NCBI GenBank assembly: GCA_958296235.1
Contig: OY282457.1
Coordinates: 62,001-126,000 of the forward strand
Source of the DNA: an uncultured Candidatus Binatia bacterium
GTDB taxonomy: Bacteria; Desulfobacterota; Binatia; Bin18
Length of the DNA stretch: 64,000 nucleotides
Direction: 5' to 3'
The position numbers and the translations under genes are program-made. The notes under the pieces were generated by a model. It saw only the letters and a list, made by a program, of their open reading frames with translations, did no database searches and was not told where the DNA came from. Below are positions 43,583 through 52,862 of the stretch, piece after piece; positions within the stretch are counted from its first letter, which is position 1; every line of letters begins with the position of its first letter.

Positions 43583-45133
43583 ATGAGACTGAAACGTCCC
43601 CCTCAACAGAGCGCTATCCGAGCTGTGGGTGTGTTCCTCTATTGCCTGGCCTGCTGCTCGTTTCTGGCATCTCATGCCTCTGCGGCAGATTCAGTGGTCG
43701 TCTCTGTCACCAACCCCCAACTGGAGAATTTTACCAATGGCGGCGCGGTTGGCCTGTATTTTAATGCGACCGATTTGCGCGGGCAGCCGATCGGACAACT
43801 CACGCCGGAGCATGTGACTGTGCAGGAGGACGGGCAGGACACCCAGATCATTGATTTCCGAGGCGAACAACAGGGCCGGCCGGTCGATATCGTGGTGGTC
43901 TTCGATGTCACGGAAAGCATGGGGCCGTTCATTGACGGCATGAAAGAAGCGGCCATTGATTTTGCCGAGCGTCTGGCCAAGGCCAATCGGGATTATCGCT
44001 TGGGCCTGGTTACTTTTGAGGATTACGTGATTCGGGACGAGCGGGAATTCACCCGGAGCGCCCGGGAGTTCAAAAGCTGGGTTGGCGCGCTGCGCCCGAC
44101 CGGCGGGGGAGATATTCCAGAGAACTCTCTCGATGCCATGTTGCTGGCCAGCCGCTTTCCGTTTCGGCCCGACGCCCAGGCTGTCATCATCCTGATTACC
44201 GATGCCCCCAATCATACGCGTGGGGACGGCTCGGAAAAAAACAATCCCTACGGTCGGGAGGTCACTCAACTGTCGGGCGCGGAAGTATTGGCCGAAATCA
44301 AAAAGGCAAATCTGAACGTCTATGCGATTTCTCCCCCGCCCTTTATGGCTCCCGACCTGTATAAGATCGCAAAGGAGAGCGCCGGGCGGCATTACAATAT
44401 TGTCAGTGAGGGCGAACGCTTTCCTGAGCTGATCGGTGAGATCGGCCGCTCGCTCGCGTCGCAATATTTTCTGACATATACCAGCCCTCGCCCGGTCGAG
44501 GATGGGGCGGAACGTGAAATCGTGCTGACCCTTCAGCACCCGAATGGGGAAGGGGAGGCGCGCGCGTCCTATCAGGTGCGTGGGATTGCTGGCGCGCGAG
44601 TCGTCTCAACCAACTCAGGACCGGGGACCACCCACCCGCAAACCGTTATTGCCTATGGGGCGTGGAATATGCTGGTTCCGCTCTTGGCCGCCGGCGGACT
44701 GCTGCTGCTGGCGCGCGTCCGGCTTAACGAGCTCCCAGCCGAAGTGCTGAGTCTGGTGAAGACGGCAACCGCGGGTCCCAGTTCCACGAGCCAAAACCCA
44801 CCCCTGGACCCTGTTGTGCCGAAGAACTCCGTACCGTACGCCCGACTTGTGCGCCAAAGCCCGTTTGAAGACGCGCCGCGCGAAATTGCTTTTTCCCGCG
44901 ATGAAATGACGTTTGGCCGTGGAGAAGAATGTGAAGCAATGATTCTCCACTCGTCCATATCGCGGGAACATGCGCGTATAAAAAAGGTCAAACAGGGCTA
45001 TGTGCTGCTCGATTTGCAGAGCAGAAACGGCATCCACATCAATGGCAAAAAGGTTTCCGAAAATCTGCTCAGAGATGGCATGCAGGTTCGTATCGGGGAT
45101 GTAGAGTTTATCTTCTACGCCGCAAATACGTAA
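43583..45133 (+). CDS. Exported VWA protein with transmembrane segment and cytoplasmic FHA domain
   Basis: ATG 43583 gives 516 residues with a signal peptide ending SHASA-AD. The periplasmic VWA domain has DIVVVFDVTESMGPF (MIDAS with D-x-T-x-S), TGGGDIPENSL and ILITDAPNH. A membrane helix near residues 370-390 (WNMLVPLLAAGGLLLLARV) precedes a cytosolic FHA domain (MTFGRGEECE, SSISREHARI, QSRNGIHINGK) with a full phosphothreonine site. It can couple an outside metal-dependent adhesion domain to phosphorylation inside. Confidence 0.88.
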   Translation: MRLKRPPQQSAIRAVGVFLYCLACCSFLASHASAADSVVVSVTNPQLENFTNGGAVGLYFNATDLRGQPIGQLTPEHVTVQEDGQDTQIIDFRGEQQGRPVDIVVVFDVTESMGPFIDGMKEAAIDFAERLAKANRDYRLGLVTFEDYVIRDEREFTRSAREFKSWVGALRPTGGGDIPENSLDAMLLASRFPFRPDAQAVIILITDAPNHTRGDGSEKNNPYGREVTQLSGAEVLAEIKKANLNVYAISPPPFMAPDLYKIAKESAGRHYNIVSEGERFPELIGEIGRSLASQYFLTYTSPRPVEDGAEREIVLTLQHPNGEGEARASYQVRGIAGARVVSTNSGPGTTHPQTVIAYGAWNMLVPLLAAGGLLLLARVRLNELPAEVLSLVKTATAGPSSTSQNPPLDPVVPKNSVPYARLVRQSPFEDAPREIAFSRDEMTFGRGEECEAMILHSSISREHARIKKVKQGYVLLDLQSRNGIHINGKKVSENLLRDGMQVRIGDVEFIFYAANT

Positions 45134-45168
45134 AGTCGAAACGAGCGGAAGACCTCGATACCTGCATC

Positions 45169-47211
45169 CTAGCGATACAACTCCTCGTGTTTGACCGTGT
45201 GATCCGGCAGACGAATACGCGGGTAGAGTGAGGGCAGGCCGTTGCGGCCGAGGAGGAGGAAGTCAACCGGCACGAGTGGCATGGGGACTTCGAGGCCGAC
45301 ATAGCTGCTGAACTGATCTCTGCCAAATGCCAGGCGGGTACCGAGGATGTCTTTGGGCAGCGTCCCCCGGACATCGAACCCTTCTCCCAGACTTCCGGTG
45401 AGATGGGGAAGAACCCGCCAGCCGTCTTCGTCGTTTTTTTCAAACTGACTCTTCAGGGTGATATCTGCGGGTTCCGCCCCTTGAACCAGTTTGGCAATTT
45501 CCCGGTCCCCACGATAGCGGGCGTCTTCATAGCCCTTTTCGCGGAACTTGCGCCAGAACTGCTGCCACGACGCGGTGGGCACCCCATATACTTTGGGGCG
45601 AGGGCCGGTGTCGCTCTCCAACAGCAGAGTAATATCGCCATGTGGGGAGAGGATGATGCCGTCGTCCGTGAGTTCAACGTTCCGCCAGTTGCCATCATAC
45701 AGTTCTCTTTTGAGTCCCAGACCCTGAGCGCCAAACAGGTCCGGGTTGTCGCGCAGGAACATTTTGCTGAGCTGTAAGCCTTGGTTTTCAGGCCGACTGA
45801 GCTGTTGAAACTCTTTGGCCGCTTCTTTGGCCGCCTCAGTCTTGGGATAGTTCTCCAGCAGGCGACGCAGGTAGGCCTGCTTGTCCGTTTGATGCGAACT
45901 GGCTTTGGCTTGTTCAAGCAGGGCTTCTGCCGCGTTTTCCTGGAGCTTGGGAATCTCTTCTTCCATGCCAGCCAGCGCGTAATACTCAATGGATTTCTCA
46001 ATACGGCCTTCCTTGGCATAGGCTTTGGCGAGGATGGGATAGATTTCTGGAGCGCGTTCCTCCGGGGGGGTCTGCTGCACGTATTTTTCGCCCTCGGTAA
46101 TAATTTTTTCTTGAGAGATGGCTCGTCCGGTCATGACGTGCCAGAGCTTTCCCAAGGTCTGGAGCATGGTCAGCCCACCAAAGGTTGCCGCGCCGACCAA
46201 CCCCTCGGTGCCGAGTTGGAGGCCGGCCACAACAATATTGTCTTTGACAAAACCACTCCCCGGCAGCATATAGGTCAAGGTTTCTTTGCTGTGCTCCCAC
46301 TCTGCCTGTTTCACGCCGGCAAGCGGGTCTTGGGGGGCCTCCGGGTCGTGCTGGGTGAGGGCGTCATAGTGTTGCAGGCGGGACTCGACCTGCCGGACCC
46401 CGGCCTTGGCCTTTTCAGCGTTTTCGTCAACCAGCAGGGCGAGCTGATAATGGAAATTGGCCTGCCAATAGTCTTCTGCAGAGAATGCCTGCTCAGCCCG
46501 GGCTAACTCCGCCTTGACAAGGGCTTTTTTTCGTTTCGTATCCAGGGCTTCCATTTTGGCCTGGACTTCTGGAGCCCGCGGGTCATGCGGGGCTTGTTCG
46601 AGGAAACGCCGATACAGGGCCAGGGCTTTTCGTTCTCGGGGCCCTGGGCCTGAGCGCTGGCCAGCCGAAGAGACAATGCCTTGCGCGGCGTATGGGCTCG
46701 GACTGGCGGGAGCGCCAAGAAACAGCCGGGCCACGTCAAATGTCGAGAGCGCCCAATTGAATAGCCGGGCCACTCGGTGCCGTTTTTCCGAGGCGTAGAG
46801 CTGGTCTGCCTGGGCGAGCAGCTCATCCGGCGTCGCGTTCAGTTCCATAAGCGGCAGCTCCTCCTGCCCATCCTGCTCTATTGACCGGTACAGCAGGGCA
46901 TACACCAGGGGGGTGACGCCGGTTGCCTCCTCTCCCTGCGCTTGGCGGTGCGTGTCCTGTTGCGCCAGTTGAATGATCCGGCCGCGTAATGCTGACGGGT
47001 CTTGCAGATAGCCATCAATAATCGCGTCGGCAACGTGTCCGCCGACCTCATCCGGAAAATATCGCTCTGGAGGCAGCGGGGGCACAAAGGGATTATAGGC
47101 AGGCAAAAATTCCGTCAGCCGCTGGGCTAAGGGATCGGCGAAATCCCGAGCGTGCAGGGGTGCCGCGCACACGAGCTGGCAGCACAGGAACAGAGGGATG
47201 AGATACCACAT
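45169..47211 (-). CDS. Exported TPR-like protein of unknown function
   Basis: The protein has 680 residues with a signal peptide (LIPLFLCCQLVCA-APLH). Helical repeats include ALALYRRFLEQAPHDPRAPEVQ, YWQANFHYQLALLVDENAEKA and YPILAKAYAKEGRIEKSIEYYAL. A hydrophobic stretch near 330-370 (LQLGTEGLVGAATFGGLTML) may touch the membrane. The last 150 residues are a beta-rich domain. It is convergent with the VWA/FHA gene and follows the lipoprotein gene by 21 bases. No family is recognised. Confidence 0.75.
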   Translation of the reverse strand: MWYLIPLFLCCQLVCAAPLHARDFADPLAQRLTEFLPAYNPFVPPLPPERYFPDEVGGHVADAIIDGYLQDPSALRGRIIQLAQQDTHRQAQGEEATGVTPLVYALLYRSIEQDGQEELPLMELNATPDELLAQADQLYASEKRHRVARLFNWALSTFDVARLFLGAPASPSPYAAQGIVSSAGQRSGPGPRERKALALYRRFLEQAPHDPRAPEVQAKMEALDTKRKKALVKAELARAEQAFSAEDYWQANFHYQLALLVDENAEKAKAGVRQVESRLQHYDALTQHDPEAPQDPLAGVKQAEWEHSKETLTYMLPGSGFVKDNIVVAGLQLGTEGLVGAATFGGLTMLQTLGKLWHVMTGRAISQEKIITEGEKYVQQTPPEERAPEIYPILAKAYAKEGRIEKSIEYYALAGMEEEIPKLQENAAEALLEQAKASSHQTDKQAYLRRLLENYPKTEAAKEAAKEFQQLSRPENQGLQLSKMFLRDNPDLFGAQGLGLKRELYDGNWRNVELTDDGIILSPHGDITLLLESDTGPRPKVYGVPTASWQQFWRKFREKGYEDARYRGDREIAKLVQGAEPADITLKSQFEKNDEDGWRVLPHLTGSLGEGFDVRGTLPKDILGTRLAFGRDQFSSYVGLEVPMPLVPVDFLLLGRNGLPSLYPRIRLPDHTVKHEELYR

Positions 47212-47232
47212 GCCGCTTTCTTTCCGGGCGGC

Positions 47233-48486
47233 TTAGCGGCCTAAACGTCCAACCTTGGCCATATAGGCTTCAAGCGCTTCGAGTTTGCCCTTGGCTTCAA
47301 GTTTTTCCATAATGCCGTCCTGTTGCGCAACCGCGGCGTAATGCTGGAGCGCTGCTCGTCCGAGGGCTTCAAAGATGTCCGCATCAAAACGTAAACTTTC
47401 CGGATCGTTCTGGGCCGTATATTCATGGGCGAGGGTGACGTAGAAATCACCTAACTCCAGCCGATACCGATAGCGGTTTTTGCTCTCCCGGTGTTTATCA
47501 AGCAACTGTTGATAGGCCAGGATAACGCTCTCGTTGCCATCCTCGATGCGGTAGCGGTTGAGGATAAAGAAAGCGACTTTCGCCCGCTCCAGCCGCTCTT
47601 CTTCTTCCTGTGCCAGGGAAGCATAGGGCGTGTTGTCATACTGCTGAGCGAGGTCCCGCCATTGTTGCGCCTGTTCGTCCAGCGCCTGCATATACTCCAC
47701 CGCGGTGGTTGCCGTCGGTATCTGTTGGGCGAGCGACTGAAAGGCGGTGAGCGCTTCGACTGCTTGCCCTGCCTGTTGTTTGAGTCGGCTTTTACCCTGG
47801 GCGACGCGTTGGTACTCGGCCAAGGCCCGTTCATAGGCGTGCAGCCCTTCATACGCCCGACCCCGAGTGAAGGCGATAATGGCGGGATAGGCGCCGGGAT
47901 GCTTGGTTTCATAATCGTTGATGCGGGTGAGTGTGGCCTTATGCACATTAGCTCCGGTCACATCTTTAGGAAGAGGAAAGCGGTAGGTGTCTTTTGTCGC
48001 CACGCGCTGAAACTCGGCGACAACCTTGAGGAGGTCCTGCTCGGTCCGGTACTGCGCACTGCCGTTTGGACCTGAATCGTCGGCAGACAGACCCGGTACC
48101 CAGGTGAGCCAGCCCGAGGATGCTCCTGCTTGGGCTGGACCAAGCGCCGGCAGGGGCGGCAGGGGCTCTTCCGGCTGGGCCGGCGGCAGTTCGGGCGGAG
48201 CGGCCTGGGCCGGTGGAGGAGACGGAGGGATGAGGCCCGTTGCATCGACGCGGGCTAAAAACTCCCACGCCAATTCTGCCTCTGGATCGTCTGCTTCTGC
48301 TGTTTTTTCCTGTGGTGCAGGCGGCAGGTCTGAGGGAACGGCAGCTTGTACGGGCTCATCATTGATAAGCGGGGGAGGGCGCTTCGCCCTGCAGCCGGCG
48401 ATGAGCAGGCCGGCGCCGACCACGCAAAGCCAGAAAATCAGGCTGACAGAAAATGCTCTGGTCGTGTCAGGATAGCGACGTAACAT
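47233..48486 (-). CDS. Lipoprotein with TPR-like helices
   Basis: The start MLRRYPDTTRAFSVSLIF (ATG 48486) gives 417 residues. GAGLLIAGC is a lipobox, so Cys about 32 should be acylated. A Pro/Ala-rich linker (residues 45-125) leads to helical repeats (EGLHAYERALAEYQRVAQGKSRL, YNRYRIEDG-type pairs). It is upstream of the exported TPR-like gene and probably in the same operon. Confidence 0.78.
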   Translation of the reverse strand: MLRRYPDTTRAFSVSLIFWLCVVGAGLLIAGCRAKRPPPLINDEPVQAAVPSDLPPAPQEKTAEADDPEAELAWEFLARVDATGLIPPSPPPAQAAPPELPPAQPEEPLPPLPALGPAQAGASSGWLTWVPGLSADDSGPNGSAQYRTEQDLLKVVAEFQRVATKDTYRFPLPKDVTGANVHKATLTRINDYETKHPGAYPAIIAFTRGRAYEGLHAYERALAEYQRVAQGKSRLKQQAGQAVEALTAFQSLAQQIPTATTAVEYMQALDEQAQQWRDLAQQYDNTPYASLAQEEEERLERAKVAFFILNRYRIEDGNESVILAYQQLLDKHRESKNRYRYRLELGDFYVTLAHEYTAQNDPESLRFDADIFEALGRAALQHYAAVAQQDGIMEKLEAKGKLEALEAYMAKVGRLGR

Positions 48487-48703
48487 AGCTCTATGAAGTA
48501 TAGCCGGCCGCAGCCGTTCCATCCGTTCGGATGTCGGCTGACTGCCCACAGACTCGTTACCAGCTTAAAGTGGGAAGCACGGCGAGTCAAAGGCGGATAG
48601 TCAAGAACCTGGAAGCGACGAGTACAGGGCAGGCCGGAGAAATTGCGGTTGTCTGGAGCAAATGATACAGACATGCGGTGACATACTGACGAGGGGGAAT
48701 CGC

Positions 48704-49783
48704 ATGCAATTCAGTATTACCGCCCATACCAAAATCGATAACTGGGCCGTCTTTCCCTATGTTGAGAATTTAGGCTTTGACGCGGCCTGGGTACCTGACT
48801 CCCAGATGATCTGGTCGGACTGTTATGCGACCTTGGCGCTGGCCGCTCAGCACACCTCGCGCCTTCGTATTGGCACCGGGGTCGCTATTCCGGGGACGCG
48901 GATTGCCCCAGTGACAGCGCATTCTATTGCCTCGATTAACCGCCTCGCCCCTGGCCGGACCTTTCTTGGTGTTGGGACCGGTCATACGGCCATGCGAGTC
49001 ATGGGCATGCAGCCGATGAAGGTCCGGGATTTTCGCGAATACCTGCGCGTGGTTCGCACGCTGCTGCACGGAGAAGAGGTCGAATATACCCTGAATGGAA
49101 CCACACGGACGATAAAATTCCTGCACCAGGACCTGAAATTCATTGACCTGGAACAGCCGATTCCCATCTACGTTGCGGCCAATGGACCGCTGGCTTTACG
49201 AACCGCGGGAGAGTTTGGCGATGGACTGGTTTCGCTGTTTAACGAACAGGGTGAGGTCTTGCAGGCGAATGTCAGCCGGGTCCAGGCCGGGGCTGAGCGA
49301 GCCGGGCGGACCTTGCCTGAGAATTTCCATACCACGGCCCTGACCACTGCGGTCGTATTGAAACCGGGCGAAAATTTAACCTCGGACCGGGTGATTGAAG
49401 CGTGTGGCTCCTGGGTCACCTGCGCCCTGCATTTTGTGTATGAAATTTACGAACAAACCGGGGATGAGAGTACTGTGCCCGAGGCGTTTCAGGATGTCTG
49501 GGAAGAGTACCGGGATCAGGTCGAGAACATGGCCACGCCTCAGGCCAAACGCTACCTTCAGATTCACGATGGGCACTGCACCTACCATGTCCCTGAGGAA
49601 CGAAAATTTATCACGCCGAAAACGATCAAGGGGTCGTGCATGGTCGGCGAACCGGATGAACTGATCGCTGCTATCCGCCGAGCGGAGCAGGCCGGACTTG
49701 GGGAAATTTCTTTGCTGCCACCGCTCAAAACAAGCCGTGAAGTATACAAAGATTTTGCCGAACAGATAATCGCGAAATACTGA
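48704..49783 (+). CDS. LLM-class flavin-dependent oxidoreductase
   Basis: ATG 48704 follows GAGGGGG; the protein is 359 residues. The TIM-barrel pattern of F420/FMN luciferase-like enzymes is clear: FPYVENLGFDAAWVPDSQ, RLRIGTGVAIPGTR, APGRTFLGVGTGHT and PIPIYVAANGPLALRTAGEFGDG. It resembles the methylene-H4MPT reductase-like group, so the cofactor could be F420 or FMN. Substrate is unknown. Confidence 0.9.
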   Translation: MQFSITAHTKIDNWAVFPYVENLGFDAAWVPDSQMIWSDCYATLALAAQHTSRLRIGTGVAIPGTRIAPVTAHSIASINRLAPGRTFLGVGTGHTAMRVMGMQPMKVRDFREYLRVVRTLLHGEEVEYTLNGTTRTIKFLHQDLKFIDLEQPIPIYVAANGPLALRTAGEFGDGLVSLFNEQGEVLQANVSRVQAGAERAGRTLPENFHTTALTTAVVLKPGENLTSDRVIEACGSWVTCALHFVYEIYEQTGDESTVPEAFQDVWEEYRDQVENMATPQAKRYLQIHDGHCTYHVPEERKFITPKTIKGSCMVGEPDELIAAIRRAEQAGLGEISLLPPLKTSREVYKDFAEQIIAKY

Positions 49784-49825
49784 GCCGGCTATGGTATAAA
49801 CGACAGGAGAAGCTGAGGAGTGGAC

Positions 49826-50083
49826 ATGAGCGCAGAATTGATAGGCATTCTGAGTGTGGGCGTAGCGCTGGCAGCGCTCCTGCTGACCAGCCTCAAAAGC
49901 ATGCGCGAGGATATGAACTCAAGCCTCAAAGGGGTGCGAGAGGATACGCGGCGGATGGAGAGCCGTTTGGAGGCGTTCGAGCACTGTCTGGACGCGATTG
50001 AGCAGCGCATGGCGCGTTTGGAAGGGGTCTTGGACGGCCTGCGGGAGGCCCTCTTTGGGCGGGCGCGTGAGGCGACCGGATGA
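49826..50083 (+). CDS. Small membrane-anchored coiled-coil protein
   Basis: GAGGAG precedes ATG 49826; the protein is 85 residues. A hydrophobic N-terminus (LIGILSVGVALAALLLTSL) is followed by a coiled coil (REDTRRMESRLEAFEHCLD, then QRMARLEGVLDGL). The same layout, one helix plus Glu/Arg coil, is seen in the small frame at 494-661. Family unknown. Confidence 0.72.
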   Translation: MSAELIGILSVGVALAALLLTSLKSMREDMNSSLKGVREDTRRMESRLEAFEHCLDAIEQRMARLEGVLDGLREALFGRAREATG

Positions 50084-50222
50084 GTGTCTTCTCTTTTTTC
50101 GTGCGAGCCTGTCTTGATGCGGAAGACAGGTGCTACCTGGCGCGTGACGCTCATCCAGCCGGGTGAGCCGCACTGTAAAGTTGGGGAAGGTTGGAGCGGC
50201 CAAGCGGAGACGATTCTTGCCA

Positions 50223-50307
50223 TGCCGGAGGCGGGGCTCGAACCCGCACGGGGCAAAGCCCCATGGGATTTTAAGTCCCATGTGTCTACCAGTTCCACCA
50301 CTCCGGC
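50223..50307 (-). tRNA. tRNA-Leu (anticodon UAA)
   Basis: The reverse strand folds as a type II tRNA: acceptor GCCGGAG with CTCCGGC, anticodon arm TGGGA-CTTAAAA-TCCCA with anticodon TAA, a long variable arm (GGGGC...GCCCC) and T arm GCGGG-TTCGAGC-CCCGC. CCA is not encoded. Confidence 0.96.
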
Positions 50308-50363
50308 ATGCGGATAGATTGTAGGGGAAGGGTGAAAATCTGGCAATACTTCGGAGGGGGCCT

Positions 50364-50521
50364 GTGGCTAGTGACGAGTGGTTAGTGGTTAGTGGGGGAA
50401 CCCGCAGGGCGGGTTAGCGGAGTGTAAGCCGATCTGTGCGCAGAGGACCCCCTCACCCTGGCCCTCTCCCTCCAGGGGAGAGGGAAGAAGATGGCTTCCC
50501 AGCCCCTCCTTAGAGAGGGGC
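50364..50521. repeat. Intergenic repeat cluster with hairpins
   Basis: A short tandem of GTGGTTAGTG-like units (50364-50396) is followed by AACCCGC-AGG-GCGGGTT (50399-50415), CCCTCTCCC...GGGAGAGGG (50462-50484) and GCCCCTC...GAGGGGC (50502-50521). The last two lie after the fusA stop on the minus strand and may act as its terminator, but no T-run is seen. Confidence 0.6.
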
Positions 50522-50534
50522 GGCGGGGGGTTCC

Positions 50535-52607
50535 TTACCCGACTTCCAGCTCTTTGTTGCGGCCGAGCGCCTCGTCCAGGACGCTGGCGGGAACCTTATC
50601 GTAGTGGTGGAACTCCATGGTGTAGGTCGCCCGTCCCTGGGTGAGAGACCGAATGGCAGTGGCGTAGCCGAACATCGTCGCCAGCGGGACGTGGGCGGTT
50701 ACTGTGCGCTGGCCTCCGGCACGCTCGCCAAGCTCGGTCATTTTTCCACGGCGTGACTGGAGGTCTCCCATGGCCGTTCCCATATAGTCTTCGGGCATGA
50801 CCACTTCGACCTCCATCATGGGCTCCAATAAAACGGGTTTGGCTTTATTTACCGCGGCTTTGAATCCCATGGAGCCCGCCATGTGGAAGGCCAACTCTGA
50901 TGAGTCCACCTCGTGATAATTGCCGTCATACAAGGTGACGGTCGTATTGAGGAGGGGATAGCCGTATATCACCCCGTTCTCCGCAGCTTCCCGCACCCCC
51001 TTTTCGACCGAGGCGATATACTCTCGGGGAATGGCACCCCCTTTAATTGCGTTGACAAAGACCAAGCCCTCGTTGTCGTTGGGTTCGATCTTGAGGAAGA
51101 CATGGCCAAACTGACCCCGGCCCCCCGTCTGGCGGATATAGCGCCCTTCGGCCTCTGCTCCCCGGGTAATGGTTTCACGATAGGAGACCTGCGGCGCGCC
51201 CGTGTTGACCTCGACCTTAAACTCGCGCACGAGTCGGTCCAAAATCACTTCGAGGTGCAGCTCTCCCATGCCGGATAGAATCGTCTGACCGGTCTCGTCG
51301 TTGGTTTGAATAACCAGGGTCGGGTCCTCCGAGGAGAGGCGCTGGAGGGCGAGCCCCAGCTTTTCGGAATCGATCTTGGTTTTGGGCTCAATCGCGACCG
51401 AGATAACCGGCTCTTTGAATGAAATCGATTCGAGCAAAACGGGCCGATGCTTTGTTGCGATGGTGTCGCCGGTCGTAAAGTTCTTCAGGCCGACGATCGC
51501 GATGATGTCTCCAGCCGCGGCACTCTCCAGGTCTTCTTTCTTGTTGGCGTGCATGCGGACCAGACGGCCAAGGCGCTCGCTGCGTTCGGTGCGCGGGTTA
51601 AAAATCGAAGCGCCGGTCTTGAGGTTGCCGCTGTAGAGGCGGACAAAGGTCAGTTGGCCGGAGTAGGGGTCGTGCATGGTTTTGAAAGCCAGGCCGGCCA
51701 GGATGTCATCCGCGACCTGCCAGGTGCGTTCTTCTCCGGCCAGGGTTTGGCCCGCCACGGGTCGTATCGGCGGCGGGAGATAGTTGACCACGGCATCCAA
51801 GAGCGGCTGAATACCCTTGTTGCGCAGCGCAGTGCCGCACAGGACCGGAAAGACGTCGAGCGCCTGTGTCTTGAGGCGGACCGCGGCGGTGATTTCTTCT
51901 GGAGTGAGAGCTTCACCGCCCAGATATTTCTCCAATAATTTGTCATCAGCATCGGCCACGCTGTCAACCAGCATCTCGGAAAATTTCGCCGCCTCCGCTT
52001 GGAGTTCTGGCGGAATCTCCTCTTCGTGAAACCGCGCCCCAAGCGTATCTTCCTCCCAGACGAGGGCCTTGTGCTGAACCAGATCGACCACGCCCGTCAT
52101 GGCATCTTCTGCGCCGATCGGCAGTTGGAGAATCAAGGGCTGCGCCCCCAACCGATTCTTGATTTGATCGACCACATTGTGAAAGTCCGCGCCGATACGG
52201 TCCAGTTTATTGACAAAGACAATGCGGGGCACGCCGTATTTGTCCGCCTGCCGCCACACGGTCTCCGACTGTGGTTCGACACCGCCAACCCCACAGAAGA
52301 CGACAATGGCGCCGTCCAATACGCGCAGGCTGCGCTCCACCTCAGTGGTAAAATCCACATGGCCGGGCGTATCAATGATATTGATCTGATGGTCATTCCA
52401 GTCGCAGGTAATGGCCGCCGCGGTAATGGTGATACCCCGCTCACGTTCCTGGGGCATCCAGTCGGTGACTGCTGTCCCTTCGTGCACCTCACCGATTTTG
52501 TGCGAGAGACCCGTATAGTACAGGACTCGTTCGCTCACCGTGGTCTTGCCGCTATCAACGTGAGCGACGATGCCGATATTTCGAGTTTTTTCTAGTATGG
52601 TGGACAT
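50535..52607 (-). CDS. fusA: Elongation factor G
   Basis: The protein has 690 residues and full EF-G layout. [19 protein letters not shown] is the P-loop, [11 protein letters not shown] switch I, DTPGHVDF switch II and [10 protein letters not shown] the base-specific motif. Domains II to V follow, with [18 protein letters not shown]. It translocates tRNA and mRNA on the ribosome. No rpsL, rpsG or tuf gene is nearby, and the P-loop uses Ser where many EF-G have Ala, so this may be a second EF-G paralogue. Confidence 0.92.
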   Translation of the reverse strand: MSTILEKTRNIGIVAHVDSGKTTVSERVLYYTGLSHKIGEVHEGTAVTDWMPQERERGITITAAAITCDWNDHQINIIDTPGHVDFTTEVERSLRVLDGAIVVFCGVGGVEPQSETVWRQADKYGVPRIVFVNKLDRIGADFHNVVDQIKNRLGAQPLILQLPIGAEDAMTGVVDLVQHKALVWEEDTLGARFHEEEIPPELQAEAAKFSEMLVDSVADADDKLLEKYLGGEALTPEEITAAVRLKTQALDVFPVLCGTALRNKGIQPLLDAVVNYLPPPIRPVAGQTLAGEERTWQVADDILAGLAFKTMHDPYSGQLTFVRLYSGNLKTGASIFNPRTERSERLGRLVRMHANKKEDLESAAAGDIIAIVGLKNFTTGDTIATKHRPVLLESISFKEPVISVAIEPKTKIDSEKLGLALQRLSSEDPTLVIQTNDETGQTILSGMGELHLEVILDRLVREFKVEVNTGAPQVSYRETITRGAEAEGRYIRQTGGRGQFGHVFLKIEPNDNEGLVFVNAIKGGAIPREYIASVEKGVREAAENGVIYGYPLLNTTVTLYDGNYHEVDSSELAFHMAGSMGFKAAVNKAKPVLLEPMMEVEVVMPEDYMGTAMGDLQSRRGKMTELGERAGGQRTVTAHVPLATMFGYATAIRSLTQGRATYTMEFHHYDKVPASVLDEALGRNKELEVG

Positions 52608-52862
52608 ATGCTTCTCCCGACTCGGTGCACTGCTCCGAGAAGTCTGCGCAATTCAACACAAAAATGTAACGTTCGGTTAGAGGGAAGGGTCGGTGTTTGC
52701 GCCCGACCTGTGTTGGTAGAAAACCATAGCGAACAATGCAAATAGCTGAGTATTTTCCCTACAATACACAAAACGCGCCGATATTCCAAGCCAAAGGACG
52801 GGCCGGGAGTGGCACCCAGGTGACAAAATCGCGAGAAACAAAGACGGTTCTGCGCGGCGACT

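Noticed and set aside
50364-50396. CRISPR-like short repeats
   Set aside because: The units are about 8-10 bases without spacers, so this is a small tandem repeat.
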